Positions 38,781 through 52,192 of a DNA stretch of 64,000 bases are shown here, in pieces. The notes under the pieces are model-generated. The model did not search any database, was not told the origin of the DNA, and saw only the letters and a list, made by a program, of their open reading frames with translations. How positions within the stretch are numbered: the stretch's first letter is position 1; the number at the start of each line of letters is the position of its first letter. The DNA is from Bolinopsis microptera. Lineage: Eukaryota; Ctenophora; Tentaculata; Lobata; Bolinopsidae. A program made the position numbers and the translations under genes. The DNA lies in the NCBI RefSeq assembly GCF_026151205.1, contig NC_087072.1:3491375-3555374 (forward strand), read 5' to 3'.

Positions 38781-41214
38781 ATCCGAAGCTGTGAAATAAT
38801 TTAGAATAGCCTACAACAGCCCGCTGTTGTATTTCTATCCTATAAATATTGTTTTGTTAGTTAATAAAACAATCAGTTTTACTACAAATCACACTTATTT
38901 TACTCTAACGGTTTTCAGGAGCCCTGATCTTGTTCCCGTCAATAAAAAGCTTCCGACAAATATTATAGAAATGCGCATTTCAACAGTCGTTCAATTAATA
39001 ATCAATCATGAGGATTCGACGAATTTTCTTCAACATCAAATAATTAAATTGAATCTGATGGACAAAAACTGTTAAATTGACTTGTCAGTTAACATTAATT
39101 AATAAGACACGCGTCAATACGATGATCAATCAACAATTAGATAACAGAAGCAGAACCTTGCTTTCTAATTAGCAGCTGTTATGTTTAGTGGTTCAAGTCA
39201 TTGTTACAAGTGGACAATACCAATAAAATTAAAGTCACTAAGAATGGGTAATTCTTATCGTTACGAAATAATATGGCTGATATAGAAAATTAAACCGACT
39301 AACTAAAGTGAAGATGAATAAAGAACACTGAACCACCGCTACCAGGATAAGCAATTGGAGGAATATTGATGCAAATCCAGGAAGTTAGTCCAGTCAGTGA
39401 TTACAATCTGAGAGAATAAATAGGAATATGCATTGGGAATTTAGAAAACACGTATAAAAGCCATCACCGGGGACATTTACACGCGGAATAAGTAACAAAT
39501 TTGGTGGTGAAGTTCATTTTAGTGATGTGTGGAGGTTTAAGAGTAGCCAAACTGGAAACACTGAGCATGGGAGCTTACGAATCAGAGATTGCAGTATGAT
39601 CCAGTGTATTATTGCGATGTGGAGACTTTTTGCCGCGATTTCAGCTAACATGTACAGTATACAATTGATTGTTAGCAAAATTGGATAATTTTATATATAA
39701 AATTACAGTACAGGGGGAAAAGTAAAATGCATGGTAAATCGGGGCGCGGTAAATCGGGGTTTTACTGTTCTTGTATTCCAGGTAATAATATAGTTTTAAA
39801 TCTTTGTCTTACTTTTTTGGTATTAATTTATCAAAGAACTGAACCAATCAATTTCTGACTGAGAAGCTGATTAAAAACGTATTATGAATGGTCTGGAATA
39901 ACGAGTGTCGGATGCATCATTTAATTCCGGCGGTTGTAGAAATAATCGCAACTTTTCGCATAATCTGACAGTTAATTATACCCGTTTAAAGTCCGTCTTG
40001 GAATCATTTGAGTGTCAGAATTATATTGAGTCGATGAGTTGGTACATTATCAGTTGCTGCTAGTGACAAGGAGGGATCTTTTGAGTCTGAGCTGCCAAGT
40101 GTTATGCACGTCATGGCTCATGCATCACTCATTAGTCATTACTGATTAACTGATAGTCAATCACTTTGCAAAATTCATTGACCAATTTTTTATAACGTAT
40201 GGATCCCAGTACTTCGACTGATATAAATTAAATCTAGCCATGAGAACATTCAAGTTCAAATATTTCGTCTTAAATTTTTCATGGGGATAAGATTATGTAT
40301 ATTAGTGACTTTAGCATCGTTTTTTATTATCGGCCAAAAGAACGCAAAATTCTGTACGAAATTTTCGTTCTGCTAATAAAAATAATTTTGTTTGAATATA
40401 AGATAGATTACAAAAACTTTAAAGATTATAATGATAAGACTTGTGGGAAAGGAATTATTTAGGATCGATTTTGAAACGGATTATATATTAAACTGAGTGA
40501 ATGAGGTTTATCTGAAGACTTTTACGCTGAGACCCAACGAATATTAGTTCGAACCTTCTAGAAAATTAAACTTCATGTTACGGACAAATACACTTGTAAC
40601 CATATTCAATTCAGCATCTGAAAACAATTTTCTTTAGGATAGTTGTCACTGTATCTTGGACTGTGATTACTAGAGTATCATTCTCCGGATTTACATCCTC
40701 TCCTCATCTCCTGTTTACTAGTCGTCACACCCGCACCGCTATTATTGCGAGTCATGCACGAAATTGTCCGTTATTGTTTTTGTTATAAGACCCCGAGGCG
40801 CACAACTATAGGGGCAACTTAGTCAATACCATCAGGAAATTGAATAGAATCTCACACATAACTCAATTTCATGGATCCATTGTTGTGTTCATGTTTGGGG
40901 TAAGTATTTGATAAAATTTGATTGGAATTTTTGTATCTCCTGTAATTATATTTCCCAAAATGAGCAGTATCCCATTTGATATGCTGTCCCATTTGACCCA
41001 TCTCTCCCCTACACACAAAGGGCCGCTGATTAAACATAGTTCAGAACACAACTGTGGAGTGAGTGTGGACTAAAAGCTAAAACTGATATTGTAGAGTAAT
41101 TTATCTTACAACCCACAGCAGATCAGATCTGTCTCCTAAGTCACAACCACTAACAGCTTGATACTTCATAGTTTACAGATATTTTCTTGGAAGTTTATTC
41201 TGATTTTATTTCAG
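38781..41214. other. Intergenic region between divergent genes
   Basis: Separates the minus-strand lectin gene from the plus-strand zinc-finger gene. It is AT-rich with no convincing frame. GGTAAATCGGGGCGCGGTAAATC words near 39733-39757 resemble the repeats in the kringle cassettes. Confidence 0.6.
39453..39460 (+). promoter_or_regulatory. Candidate TATA box (TATAAAAG)
   Basis: A consensus TATA element on the plus strand in otherwise non-repetitive sequence, with a GC-containing segment about 25-30 bp downstream. It could drive a 5' untranslated exon of the zinc-finger gene. No independent start-site evidence. Confidence 0.3.
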
Positions 41215-41303
41215 GTCTCTGTTATCTGGGTCACTAACTGCTAGAAGAGGACCTAGTTCAGCGAGGAGTTGACACAGGGGCATCAGGACATGACGATATC
41301 AAG
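41215..41303 (+). CDS. Candidate first coding exon of the zinc-finger gene
   Basis: Bounded by TTATTTCAG and AAG|GTAAGTAG, both strong splice sites. It contains ATG at 41290, and ATGACGATATCAAG joins in frame (phase 2) with the A at 46400 to give MTISRMLSF. If it is 5' untranslated instead, translation starts at the ATG at 46401. The linking intron would be 5.1 kb. Confidence 0.5.
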
Positions 41304-44300
41304 GTAAGTAGATGATAATAATATCGCCTGGTCGCGTTAGTAATCATTTTCATGTATCTAACCTGTAATCTGCACTATGATAAAAACAGGAGGGGGAGAT
41401 TGGTTGGCGCATTCTTTTAAACGGTCACATTAACTTATCTATATTATTATTACCACGGTCTTCAATTAATGAGATAACATATTCTTGTTAATAATTGTGT
41501 AATAGAATCTTGGTGATCTAAATGGGCTTGCAAGAGCTTCTTCGTCTAAAAGTTGCTGTACGAGGGTACCTTTCATTTGGCTCAGTCAACTGCCGGAATA
41601 TGAATGACATAAATACAACAAAGTGCCAGCAGCTATCTAAACCACATGACAACTGACAGTCAATGACCATAACCAGGCACCCAGGCACCCGTGGCCGAGG
41701 TCGGGGAGGTCACATAGGTCACACGCTCCTGATCTGGAAACAAGGAACTAACCACCAGGCCACTTGCCAATACTGCTCTAATTCTTAATTCGCTAAAGCT
41801 GTTTTGGAACATCAAATAGTTTCCTTGTAAGATCAATAAGTTGTCTCAGAAAGATCTGAGACAACTCCTGTTTTATTATGGACTCCTTCTAAATGGGTTC
41901 TTGATCACCATGTTAACAAGCAGCGGTAACCGCCCTCCATCAGTTTATCACGTGATCACATTTTCTACATTCCGATTGTTATGCTACTCAGTACTCCCGG
42001 AACTTGTTACAGCACCTACCCTGAGAGTTTGTGACATTCCTCACAACGGCTCACATTTCCTGGATCCTGGGAAAGTGCTTGCGGCTGAATACTTTACACT
42101 TGATCACAGGAAAAGGTTGGGAAAAGTGCGGGGCGGAAATGTGGTTTTGCTTGTCAAATTGAAGAAAACTCTGAAATCCATCCCTGTCATGATAATCAAA
42201 ACCGATTAGTGGGTTGTCAATTTGATTGGGTTAAATTGAGGCAACCATTGTCTTCTTTGCCTACAGTGGTTTCGGATTAATGGAGGGTACTATTTATAAG
42301 TCAACGCCTGCTATTGTATTTTCTATCTCCTCGGACCGTGTGTCATTGTTTTCTCTCTTGTGTTTCTTTACAGCTCCTCCCACCCCAGCTTCCAGCCCTT
42401 AGGACTAGAGCTCTTATTTCAGTGTGGAGCTCCTGTCTCGACTCCAGTTTTTAACCTTCCCGCTCGAACTTTGCCTGGTTACTTCATCATAACTACCAGT
42501 GAAACATGACAGTGAAACCAGTCCCTTAAATTAGTCCTTTAATTTCGACATCTCGTCCTCCCTAGTTTCACTGTCCACTTTTTAGTAAACCTTTCTTTAC
42601 CGTTAATTTCGTGTGGTAGTTCATAAAAACTTCGTTATAATCTAAATGCAGTGATCACTGATCACTGATCAGTGGTTATTGCTGACGATTATAACGTATC
42701 GTTACTGTTTCTTTGTTGTTAAATACTTAATAGTCACCAATTGTGAAATTATCTACCGTGAAATTTCCCAAAATTGGCAAATTAACCTGCTGGAAACAGT
42801 CGGGTACCTGGTGCGACGTGCGTGTTGTTAAACTATTAAGTTATTTGTTAATTTGAGCTCCTATAATTAGTGATTTAAAGATACCGACACGTTTATCCAA
42901 TCATACGATTTGCTGTTCAATGCATTAACGTAGCCATGATAACGGTATTCACTCTAATCGAGTCCCCGGTTTGTAGAATTATTATTATACCACCTAATTA
43001 AGATACTCTCCATATTACTCCCTCTTTCTCTCCTCCTGTCTTCTTCTTGTATGTAAAAATAGTCTGGTATTTTCGTCTTGAGTTCCGGGCAGTTTCCCCT
43101 GAACCATGTATAAGATTACAGAGCTAGTTGTGTCTGTAATTAGATGAGAGTATATTATACACGAGAGATATTATTACAGCGGCACGCGTCACCTTCTTCA
43201 CCTACGATTAAAATAAACATATTAACCCATTAACTTACAACTAATTGACAGGAGAAAAGTAGCGGCACGAGTCATCCCCTCCCGCCACACTTCAAATATT
43301 CAAATAGTGGCTTGTGATTGGCGGTGAACACGGTTGTTACTGGTGGAAGTGGCTGAGTGGGGTCCCGCTGTCTTCAGGGTCGGGAGAGGACCCCTTAGGG
43401 GACTAGAACGCGTGCTCGGGGTCTAATTAGTGTCCTATATATCATTACCAGGCACTGGAGAGCAGAGAGAGAGAGAGAGAGGGGAGAGAGAGAGGAGAGA
43501 GAGAGGGGGGAGGGTAGTGCTGTGGAGTTGGTCCGAACACGTTCATTGCCTGTTGCTCCCTGATATTGAGTTGTACTGTTCCGCCTCACGGTTTACTCAT
43601 TTAAGAGGTCACTTTAAACTAGCTTATTACTTCTAACCTGAAGCTTGATATTTCAACATAATATTAATGAGTTTCTGCCAGTTGTCAAATCATTGATCGA
43701 GTATTTTACTATCCTGTCACTAGACTGATTATTTCTTACGTTTGTTACGTCAGAATTTCGTTATACTTCCTCTTGTTCTTATTGATAAACTGCAATTTAA
43801 AGCTCTTTGGTTTAGATTGCCACCGTTTGTAACTGCATCCTGATTCTCTTCCCCTTAATTCCGATCGTACGTTTTCTCTAACCGTCCACTGAGTGACATT
43901 ATCAAATCCGCAAATTAAGATCAGGACTGCAACCTGTACTGGCAGTGTAAGAGTGCCTGGAGTTGTGAAGCTACAATATAAGACCGTGTTTCCATGAGAT
44001 TCAGACCTCTAGTTGGAGTAGCGTTAAATACGACCCTGAGGGCCGCTGGACAGTTCACTCGACATTAGTTACGTGTAATCAGTAGCGCACATGTGTCATC
44101 GTGTTTCCGAGTAATTGATGTGGATTTTCTGCTGTTTTCACCACAGAACCTGCACCTTGAGTTTTCTACATTTCCGTAATTACCTAATGAGGCTGTTAAA
44201 TTGACAGTCAACACGAGCAGATCATTTTTCCTGCTTTTTCTCCTGCTGCATGGTCGACGTTTTGCTGATTGTGTCTCACTGTCATACCTTCTGATGCTCT

Positions 44301-47300
44301 CTCAGACTGTAGATTAAATAGCATCGTCACTAATAAGATAGGATCGCCAGTAAGCCTGGATACTGTAAGTGATCACCAGATACTATGGTCAGTGAGTCTG
44401 ATAGATGCTGGTGAGTGCAAGTACCTGATTACCTGCCTCCTAGATCAGGGCACTTCTCACATGCACCACGCCGACCTGTCTCCCTCAATCCCTCATCAAC
44501 CCCTCATCTTATTATCACCACATACATATGTAAACTATCTGCATGTCAGGTGCTGGTTGTTGTGTCACGTGATCAGGCCCCTCAAACGTCATCTACTCGA
44601 CAGTTAGACGCCCACTGTCGGGCCGGTTTAAATATATATTCTTCAGAGTACTGAGTACTCTGAGTATTGTTGAAATGTTTTGTTGTTGGCTCTGACCCTC
44701 TGAATTTGTTTACAGTTGAGTATTGTGGGGTGCCGATCTTTTAGTTTAGGTCGTCATTAAAATTGAAGCTGTTGTCATTAAGTCATTCCGCCTTGCCCTC
44801 TTTATTTCTACGCTAACCATATCAACCATTGACTCTGATTATTGCGTATTGTTTGGTGAATGGATCCGACCTTTAAAGCTTGTTTAGGAACTGCAATTTG
44901 CTGTGTCTGCTCATTAAGAAGTCAACTTGGCCCGGGGCCACGAGATAATCGCGCAGTTTGGCTCGACAATCATCCGAATAACCATTAGAGATGTCCCTTT
45001 GTTTGAGCTTAAGTAATGTCTGTCATCCTTGACCCCAACTTGGCTCTCTTACTGCATTATTCTAAACATTTACGATTTTATTCTCGTCAATTTTGCTGAC
45101 TTCATACTGGGGTAGGCTGACTAAAATGGTCATTTAAAAACCAATTAAATGGTGCAGGTTACCAAAAGAGTCAAGTCCCACCTACCACGTGGACTGCTAG
45201 GTTGATTATTCTCTCAGTTTGTCATCAGTCCGGCCCCTGAATCGCCAGCAGATGTGCAAAAACCCAGAACCCTTTGCAGCAGTGCTCCAAGTTGACATCC
45301 AGCCAATGAGAAGTTGCCGCGCGGTCACGTGATCGAGCACCTCGCAGGTCGGAAAGCGCAGCCAATGAGAAACACGGTGATGCGTCACGTGACACGAAGG
45401 GGCCAATGTGAGTAGTTGAGGACGGGCACATGACTCTCCTGCCTGAGGGATTGCGCGCAGTGTGCGCCCTGGAGGTTACTGGGTACTGCAATTAGTGCAC
45501 TGCCTCGCTTTTCTAGTGCGTTTACCTTCCTCTCGGTGGCTTTGTTAACGACCAGGCCACCTTTGTCTTCCATCTCCCCACTTTTCCGACGAGGTACTCA
45601 CTTCCAAAACAAGGAATCCTTTCAAAATCACGGTTTAGTGCAGCCTTGTTGTTTGATATTAGTGGTGGGGTTGAGATGAACGCGAATTTGTTTACCTGCA
45701 TATACCTCATGGTTATTATACCTGCTTTCATCTGATGTCGTTCCATTTCACCGATCACTTGAATGATACATTTTTATTTTCTTGCACCCGAAGATGATGC
45801 CAAGAACGTTCGCCATTTTCCTTCATCCTATCTCTGACTATTTTCCAGAACGGTTTATCTTATTTTGCTTCTATATGATACATACTCTTTGATTTTAGGC
45901 CGCCTAACCTACGGTAAAAATCATTTTCTCATATTCTTGGCTAACCGATTTTACCTAAATGATTCGCTCTATGTCCGATAAAATCCTTCTCCTTCATCAA
46001 TCGCGTTATGTATCTGAACTTTTTCGGCCCGGAAATGATTCAGAAGTTCTTCCAGAGTTTCAGAATTACGTTACCAGTTTCTCGTTATAGTTTAAGAATT
46101 TTTACAGTAGCCAGATGGCTCCAATAAATTGGTATAAAAACAGTTCTTCTTTAGTTGCCTCTACAAGAACTGTTTTCTTTTGTCTTCCTGAGAGAAGCTT
46201 GTAAATTTTGGTTTTGCCATTATACAAAGTAAATTTGTCTGAGATAATATAGTGGCTCCAGTCTACAATAATTCGTTTCTTTTATATCAGTAAGTTTTCC
46301 TTGTCCCAGTAAAGATAACTGGATCCCAACGACTAATATTCCTTCTTAGTTATTCATTTATATCCAAATGTTTTTGACTAATTTTATCTCTCTTAACAGA
46401 ATGTTGTCCTTTCTACATACGCCTCCATCGAGTCCCTCAGAGATGATGAAGAACCCCTCAAAATCCGGATCAGTCAGTCCCGAATACATCCCAATCAAAA
46501 GAGGTAAATACAATATACATCAACGAATTATCTAACAACATTTTTGTAAATTTCGTGAAAAATATTGTTTCGAAATTATCAAAATTCATTTGATGACAAG
46601 TAAAGTGATGCGTTTTAACTTTAAGATTTCGTCTGCATTTCAAGTCTAGGCTCATCGCTCATAATGTTTCGGTTAATAATACTTATACAAATTATGGTCG
46701 CATCATCTTTAAATATTGAGTTCATTACCAACTCCAAACTCTTTGTTCCCATTCCGCTCTGCGCGGGAAATTCAAATAACTGATAAGATAATGGAGCCGT
46801 AGGAGTTGGCGTCGAGTTTTCAGCTCGCTATGCAGAACAATGGCGCGGTATCATGGAACAGTTTTATGTTGTAGTAAGCCGGTACTGGTCGAGGGTAACA
46901 TCTTTTGGAAAGATAGTTTGATTAGCATAAGCTGTGTCTACGATTTGCAGCTGTGTGCTGATAGTGCACAGAACTGTAAAATCGGACTGCTCAATAGATT
47001 TTGAGTAAGGTAGAGCAATGTTCCTCAGTAATGTCGGTGAAGGTGCCGAACAAGTACTTAGCAATCAGATTGGAGACTCCGCATGTTTCAGTCATAAATA
47101 ATTTTCTTTAAAGTATTTTACTGAGAACTGGTCAGAATCTTGATTAATTAGCTTTTCGTGACCATATTGCTTGAAGCCACACTATCAGAGTTCTCCCTGA
47201 GAGGCACCCTGCAACATGTAAAGAAGTCTAGTTAGGCTCCCAGCAGGAAACCTCCCTGGATGATACAGTCTGTTCTCTGATCCACAGACCTGGCACAAAG

Positions 47301-50300
47301 TGACATTACGCACTTCCTCTCCCTACAGACAATCATTAATGTCTGTCGGGTGAGATGTAGACGTCTAGCAGGTCAGGTGACCGCCACACAGAGACCGGTC
47401 TATTGGTGGTTCTTCTGAGTAGTGGGGTAAGTAGTCTCTTGTTTCCCTCTCTGGACCAGGGTTTGTTGGTGCTGGGCTAGCTTACTCTCGAATCCTGGGC
47501 GCCAGGAGGTCCCGGAAACCAGGTCCATCATCCTGACACTTGTTCGTAGTCCAGACGACGCGGTCATCCCACGTGCATTTTGTGTGTGCGTGTACTGTGG
47601 TTATACGATCCAAGGGATTGCTAAACTTACATCTATTCTCAAAAATCAGGATACTAATTCAACTTGTGACAAGTTTTGTGCTTTCTTTCCGTTAACCTTA
47701 TTCATTTTCAGAAAACTGGGCAGTATCCTCACCCGAATCAGAGATAGAGCTGAAGAGAAAGAGACGGCTAGAGAGCGCTGAGGAACAAGATAGACCTAAC
47801 CTGAAGCTACTGAAGTTAGACACTGCTGCCATTGATGCCGCTAACTACAAAGAGTGCTCAAAAATGTTCGATAATCCTGAGGATGTAGTTCAAGGTAAAT
47901 TCACTTCACACTAAACTCTGAGTTCTCTTTGTACTCTCAGCTTTACGTACAGAACTACCACCATATGAATTAGATAGCAGATGTTACTCAACTGTTTATT
48001 ACACCTGTTCGTCTTTTTGAGTGTCTTCTGATCACTGAATCCATTTTATGGAGAGATCGGCTGAACGACATTGTCTGGTGATCAGCTTATAGTCCTTAGT
48101 ACAGGAGACTGCTTCAAATGAGAGTTTTCGTCTGGATTATAGCCAATTTCTTTGTTAATATCCAGTTTTCAAGACTTTCTGAAGTCTCCTAAACACATTT
48201 TGAGTCAGCTTTAACAAAGGAAGCAGTAATGTTGCTGCTGTGGCATTATTGAATTTGTGAATCTGTGCTAATTCTAACTATTCTTTGTTTCCTTGGAAGA
48301 TGATCTGATAGTTACCTGTTACTGATCATCATGTGGTAGCGTTGTGTTTTTTGTTTTAGTGCACTAAACGGCACTAAGTCTCTCCTTAATCCAATGTGGT
48401 CACATTAATCATCAAATCTTCTTTTAGCAGCAGTAAATTCTCAGTACACGGTCTAATTGTAATCGCCCGGAGCCGGGGGAGAGAACAGTTCAACATGAGA
48501 GGTGCTCAAGAGTGAGCTGTCTCATTTTATCTCCGTGAGGTTTTGCCAGGTCCCTGCCTGACCCTCCTGCACTTGCTCTGGCAGTGGCGGCATATTCAAA
48601 ACCTGGACCTTTAGGTGCGCTGCAAATGCGGCCCGCAAGCCAATACAATTAGGATTGGAGCAGCGGAGAGTGGTTTTGTGGAGGATAATTAGGGAGCTTG
48701 GAGGGTGATCACGTGATGCCCTGTGGGCGGGACTCACTACTCCTGCCCACGTGCACTTCTGTTCAGCGCACGTGCACATTCCCTCCAATAAACTCCAGAT
48801 CCCTTTATCGGTCTACTCATTAAATCTCTGAAAAACTAGAACCCTCCCCAACAGCATCCTGCCAGATGCATTGTTACTGGAGAGACAAATTATATCTGGA
48901 TCTATAGTAATGACTAGTGTAAAATATCAGACACCCCTATTGTACTGGAGGTTTCATTATTGTAGCATCTGTCAGAGTAGCCTCATGGCTTGAAGTACAT
49001 TGTGCACCCCTGAGGGGCCAAAACCATCCATATAGCACCCTGCTTGCGGGCCATTTGTCATTTAGAGGTGCAAATGTCGCATAAATACAGTTTATTCCTT
49101 TTACAGAACCGGCCAGTTTTAGAGAGACTCGACCATGCCTGTTATAATGAGGAACTTGACACCAAATACTATGATATCAACTATTGCCAAACTATAAAGT
49201 AAATATTCTCCTTCCCCTCACCAATCTTATATTTCAGCTTTGTCACTCCTGAAGACCCGGAAGAACGTTGATTTAAAAGAGTACAGTCGCGAAGGAACGT
49301 TCATTCCTAACGTTTTACTAGCTCTGTCCCAGACCCCCATCTTGTCTCCGGAACACAGTGACAAACCTCCCACAGTCCGACCTGCTCCATACCCTTCAGC
49401 AAGACCTGTCCCTCATCCTACTGCTCGAACTGCCCCACAACATTCCAGCAAACCTACCAAACCCAAATCAGAAGCGTCCAGGCCTTACGTCTGCGAATAC
49501 TGTGGTAAGTTCCCTGTTTTCAGTTGGAGATTTTCATTTGATTTTCTATGGATTTAAACGTTTAGGGGTTTAACCCCTGGTCCCCAACCTAAGGCTCTGC
49601 TCCGCTAATATATTGGGGATATTGTTAATCCTGCTTGTATTGAGACTAACTGGTTTACGGGCTAGATCTTTATCCTAGTATAATATTCCGCCGAGTTAGT
49701 CTTTATTCTAATTCAATATTCTGAGAGTTAGCCTGGTCCCTTGGCCCCTCAGGGTCCATTGCTCTCGTGTTTGTTGTATTGATAGCTACATGAAATGAGT
49801 TTACCAGGGTTACCGACACGGAACACATAGGTCACGGAGCCGCTCATATTGTTAAACATTTACCAACCCCACTGCGTCTGTAAACTACCGTTGACCACAA
49901 CCATTTCCCTGACATGTTACATTTATGCTCTGTCGCACGTTCTTAGGCTGGTTTTATGTGCATATTATACCCATAATTTACGGCTCCCTCATAAATGGAC
50001 ACATTCAATTGACGGTATCACTTTACATTGTACCAATACAACACGGCCAAAATGGTTCAGCCAAATTATGTTTTACAGAAGGTCTAGCTACCTCCTAAAG
50101 TCCTAAGTACTGCAGTCTTCTGCCCATCCCGATAACTTTGATGGAACATTTTAAGGGGTATTTTAAGTTGGCCTGATATCAGAGAGGGTCTGATCGGGTG
50201 AGGTTGTAGAGGGTGAGGTTGTAGATCATCAGCCCTTAAATTAGACCACAAATAGTTAGGCTGGGTCACCTAAAGAGACGCTCGGGTGGTTATAATGCAT

Positions 50301-52192
50301 TATTAGAGATGAACCAAGTGTGCCATGTTCCTTAAACAATGTGCCTGACCTTGTTAACAAGATCCCAACCCTCCATCCCCTGAGTCTCACGTTATACAAA
50401 ATTGGGATCAAAACAGAATAATTAACCTTGTATCGTTTTGCTAGTGTGTGGCCAATCTCTCCCCTCAGGGAGCTCTCCGGACCAATGAGAGTCCTTGACA
50501 CCTGACATGTGACAATTGAATATCATGTCTCGGCAGAATAAGGGATAATTGATGCATTATACGGGGGGAGTATAGTACACTCTCCAACTCTCTAATTGAA
50601 AGCTAATAAGGTCTCCAAAATCTCTGCTTTGTTGCCCTCAGCGCGCTCACTCACGTGACATTGTCACGTGGTCTGTAAAACGCGGTCACGTGCCTCATAG
50701 AGGACAAAGATTGCGGTTATTGGCCGAGTTCCAGTTACCGGGGACGAATTAGGAGGCAGGGCTTGCTCAACACGTGCAAAATATCGCACTGTCCAGAGTC
50801 CAGAGGGGAGAGATGCGGATACAATGAGCAGTACCACACGTCACGTTAATCGACATCTTTTTAGGATCTGAACTAAACTCACACCACCCTCTCTTCTCTT
50901 TGTCTGAATATATCGGACTAATTCCAGGGCGATTGTTCCCAATGATCCTTGCAGTGGTAGGAAGGAACCCCAATTAACCCTCCCACCGTTCAATGATTAT
51001 TCGAGTTGACAATGCATGCTGCTCCTTCTTGACAATAGAACCTGAACCGCGCTCTCTTGGAATAATGCCAAGCATATTCCCGGACAACGACTCACCCAGT
51101 CCATACTCGCCCCTCTAACCGACATTGTACCCTCAGGTAAACAGTTCACGAACATTGGTAACCTAGCCACGCACGCGCGGACCCACACCAAAGAGAAGCC
51201 CTACAAGTGTGACAAGTGTGACCTGATGTTCGCGCACACCAGCAACCTGCAACGTCACCAGTTGGTTCACACCGGGCAGAGGAATAACAAGTGTCCGCAC
51301 TGCTCCAAGTGTTTTAGTCGCAGTGACTACCTCAAAGTGCACGAACGTACTCACACAGGTAATTATACATTGTGCCGTGTAATTTCGTGTTCTTTTGCTA
51401 TTTTTGGACTCTTTCCTTGATTATGCATATATTCATTAGCATAATTTATTTTCGATTCTTGATTCTTCCAGTTATGTTTACACTATGTTCTTCTCAGGAG
51501 AAAAACCGTATGCCTGTTCGGTAGCAGGATGCAGCAAACGTTTCTTGGACTCCAGCTCATTGAAGAAACACGAGCGAACTCACACCGGAGATAGACCTTT
51601 CGCTTGTCATATCTGCTGTAAGTTCCTCTTCAGTTCTCTCTGTTCTGTAGATATAATTTTATGACATGATTTCAGACCTTTAACATGTAATTCGGAGCCA
51701 GTTTTTTATCATGTTTTAACTAAAACGAATCCTAAAATGAATAAACTAAACTTACCAACCTACCTCCTAAACTTACCTCCTAAACTTACCTCCTAAACTT
51801 ACCAACTTACCTCCTCAGACAAGACGTACACAGAGAGTAGCAAACTGAAGATCCACCTACAGAGTCATTCCGCTCCCAAACAATGCACCAAGAAACCAGT
51901 GGTTCAGAAGAAACAAGAGCCATCTTTCAGAGGAGTTCCCACAGTGACTCTCCCTAACCCCTTCTACTCACCCGCTCTACCTCCATCTCTCTCCTACCCA
52001 TCCTACCACAGGCTCCTTCCCTACAGCATGGCCCCTACTCTTGCCAGGCCAACCCCTACTCGACCTCGAGCTTTCTACCCTCATCCATATTCACGCACCG
52101 TCTTATCAGCACCAACCCGGAATTCAAGTTCCCCACTCGTTCCTCAAGTTTCGAACTCTAGTCCCCGAAACTCTGCTTTTATGCCGGTGTAA
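41290..52192 (+). CDS. Five-finger C2H2 zinc-finger transcription factor
   Basis: Exons 41290..41303 (tentative start), 46400..46503, 47712..47894, 49238..49504, 51137..51358, 51498..51617 and 51819..52192; the sum is divisible by three and gives 427 residues (422 if the ATG at 46401 is used). The N-terminus is Ser/Pro-rich, then comes a basic KRKRR stretch, a Pro-rich linker, and five C2H2 fingers starting CEYCG, CDKCD, CPHCS, CSVAGC and CHICY. H-T-G-E-K-P-type linkers join several of them; fingers 1, 4 and 5 are split by phase 1 introns. The C-terminus is Pro/Ser/Tyr-rich. It is presumably a nuclear DNA-binding regulator. No ortholog is claimed. Confidence 0.85.
41304..46399. other. Long first intron of the zinc-finger gene
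   Basis: Holds a GA microsatellite (43465-43514) and four of the CACGTG sites. A 122-codon frame at 41841-42209 opens on TTG and resembles nothing I know. Much of 45200-45550 is locally GC-rich. Confidence 0.55.
43465..43514. repeat. GA-rich microsatellite
   Basis: Interrupted (GA)n with short G runs on the plus strand. Confidence 0.9.
46400..46503 (+). CDS. Zinc-finger gene, N-terminal exon
   Basis: AG acceptor, then A plus ATG at 46401. Encodes [18 protein letters not shown] and [12 protein letters not shown] before a phase 1 donor. Rich in Ser/Pro with SP-type phosphorylation sites; low complexity, with no fold recognised. Confidence 0.75.
46504..47711. other. Intron of the zinc-finger gene
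   Basis: No repeat or coding content recognised. Confidence 0.5.
47712..47894 (+). CDS. Zinc-finger gene, basic/acidic exon
   Basis: Phase 1-1 exon with [20 protein letters not shown] (a possible nuclear localisation signal in KRKRR) and a charged helix-like stretch [20 protein letters not shown]. Confidence 0.75.
47895..49237. other. Intron of the zinc-finger gene
   Basis: Includes three CACGTG sites at 48710-48774 and otherwise no recognised elements. Confidence 0.5.
49238..49504 (+). CDS. Zinc-finger gene, Pro-rich linker and start of finger 1
   Basis: Phase 1-1 exon: [20 protein letters not shown], then a Pro/Ala/Arg/His-rich linker ([20 protein letters not shown]) and the first two Cys of finger 1 (YVCEYCG) at the donor. 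Confidence 0.8.
49505..51136. other. Intron of the zinc-finger gene
   Basis: Splits finger 1. Contains four CACGTG sites between 50652 and 50776. No coding content or repeats recognised. Confidence 0.5.
51137..51358 (+). CDS. Zinc-finger gene, fingers 1-3
   Basis: Phase 1-1 exon: [16 protein letters not shown] finishes finger 1; finger 2 is [20 protein letters not shown]; finger 3 is [20 protein letters not shown]. The helix residues likely to contact DNA read [14 protein letters not shown] and RSDYLKV. Confidence 0.9.
51498..51617 (+). CDS. Zinc-finger gene, finger 4 and start of finger 5
   Basis: Phase 1-1 exon: the [15 protein letters not shown] form of finger 4 has a four-residue Cys-Cys spacing, with helix [12 protein letters not shown]. 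Then [11 protein letters not shown] begins finger 5. Confidence 0.9.
51819..52192 (+). CDS. Zinc-finger gene, finger 5 and C-terminal tail
   Basis: [17 protein letters not shown] completes finger 5. The tail has a Lys/Gln patch and a Pro/Tyr/Ser-rich region ending FMPV before TAA at 52190-52192. An ATTAAA hexamer near 52845 is a candidate poly(A) signal, giving a 3' untranslated region of about 650 bp. Confidence 0.85.

Larger units (their letters stand above)
44566..50776. promoter_or_regulatory. Cluster of CACGTG (E-box) sites
   Basis: CACGTG occurs at 44566, 45326, 45386, 47570, 48710, 48748, 48769, 50652, 50665, 50687 and 50771, several as TCACGTGA, and also at 41949. This is well above the two or so expected by chance in 9 kb, and most sit in introns of the zinc-finger gene in GC-richer patches. 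CACGTG is the core site of bHLH-zip factors (MYC/MAX, USF, TFE families). Confidence 0.4.

Noticed and set aside
41841..42209. Plus-strand 122-codon frame in the zinc-finger gene's first intron
   Set aside because: It opens on TTG, not ATG, has no splice signals, no recognisable domain and no coding-like composition. Treated as chance.
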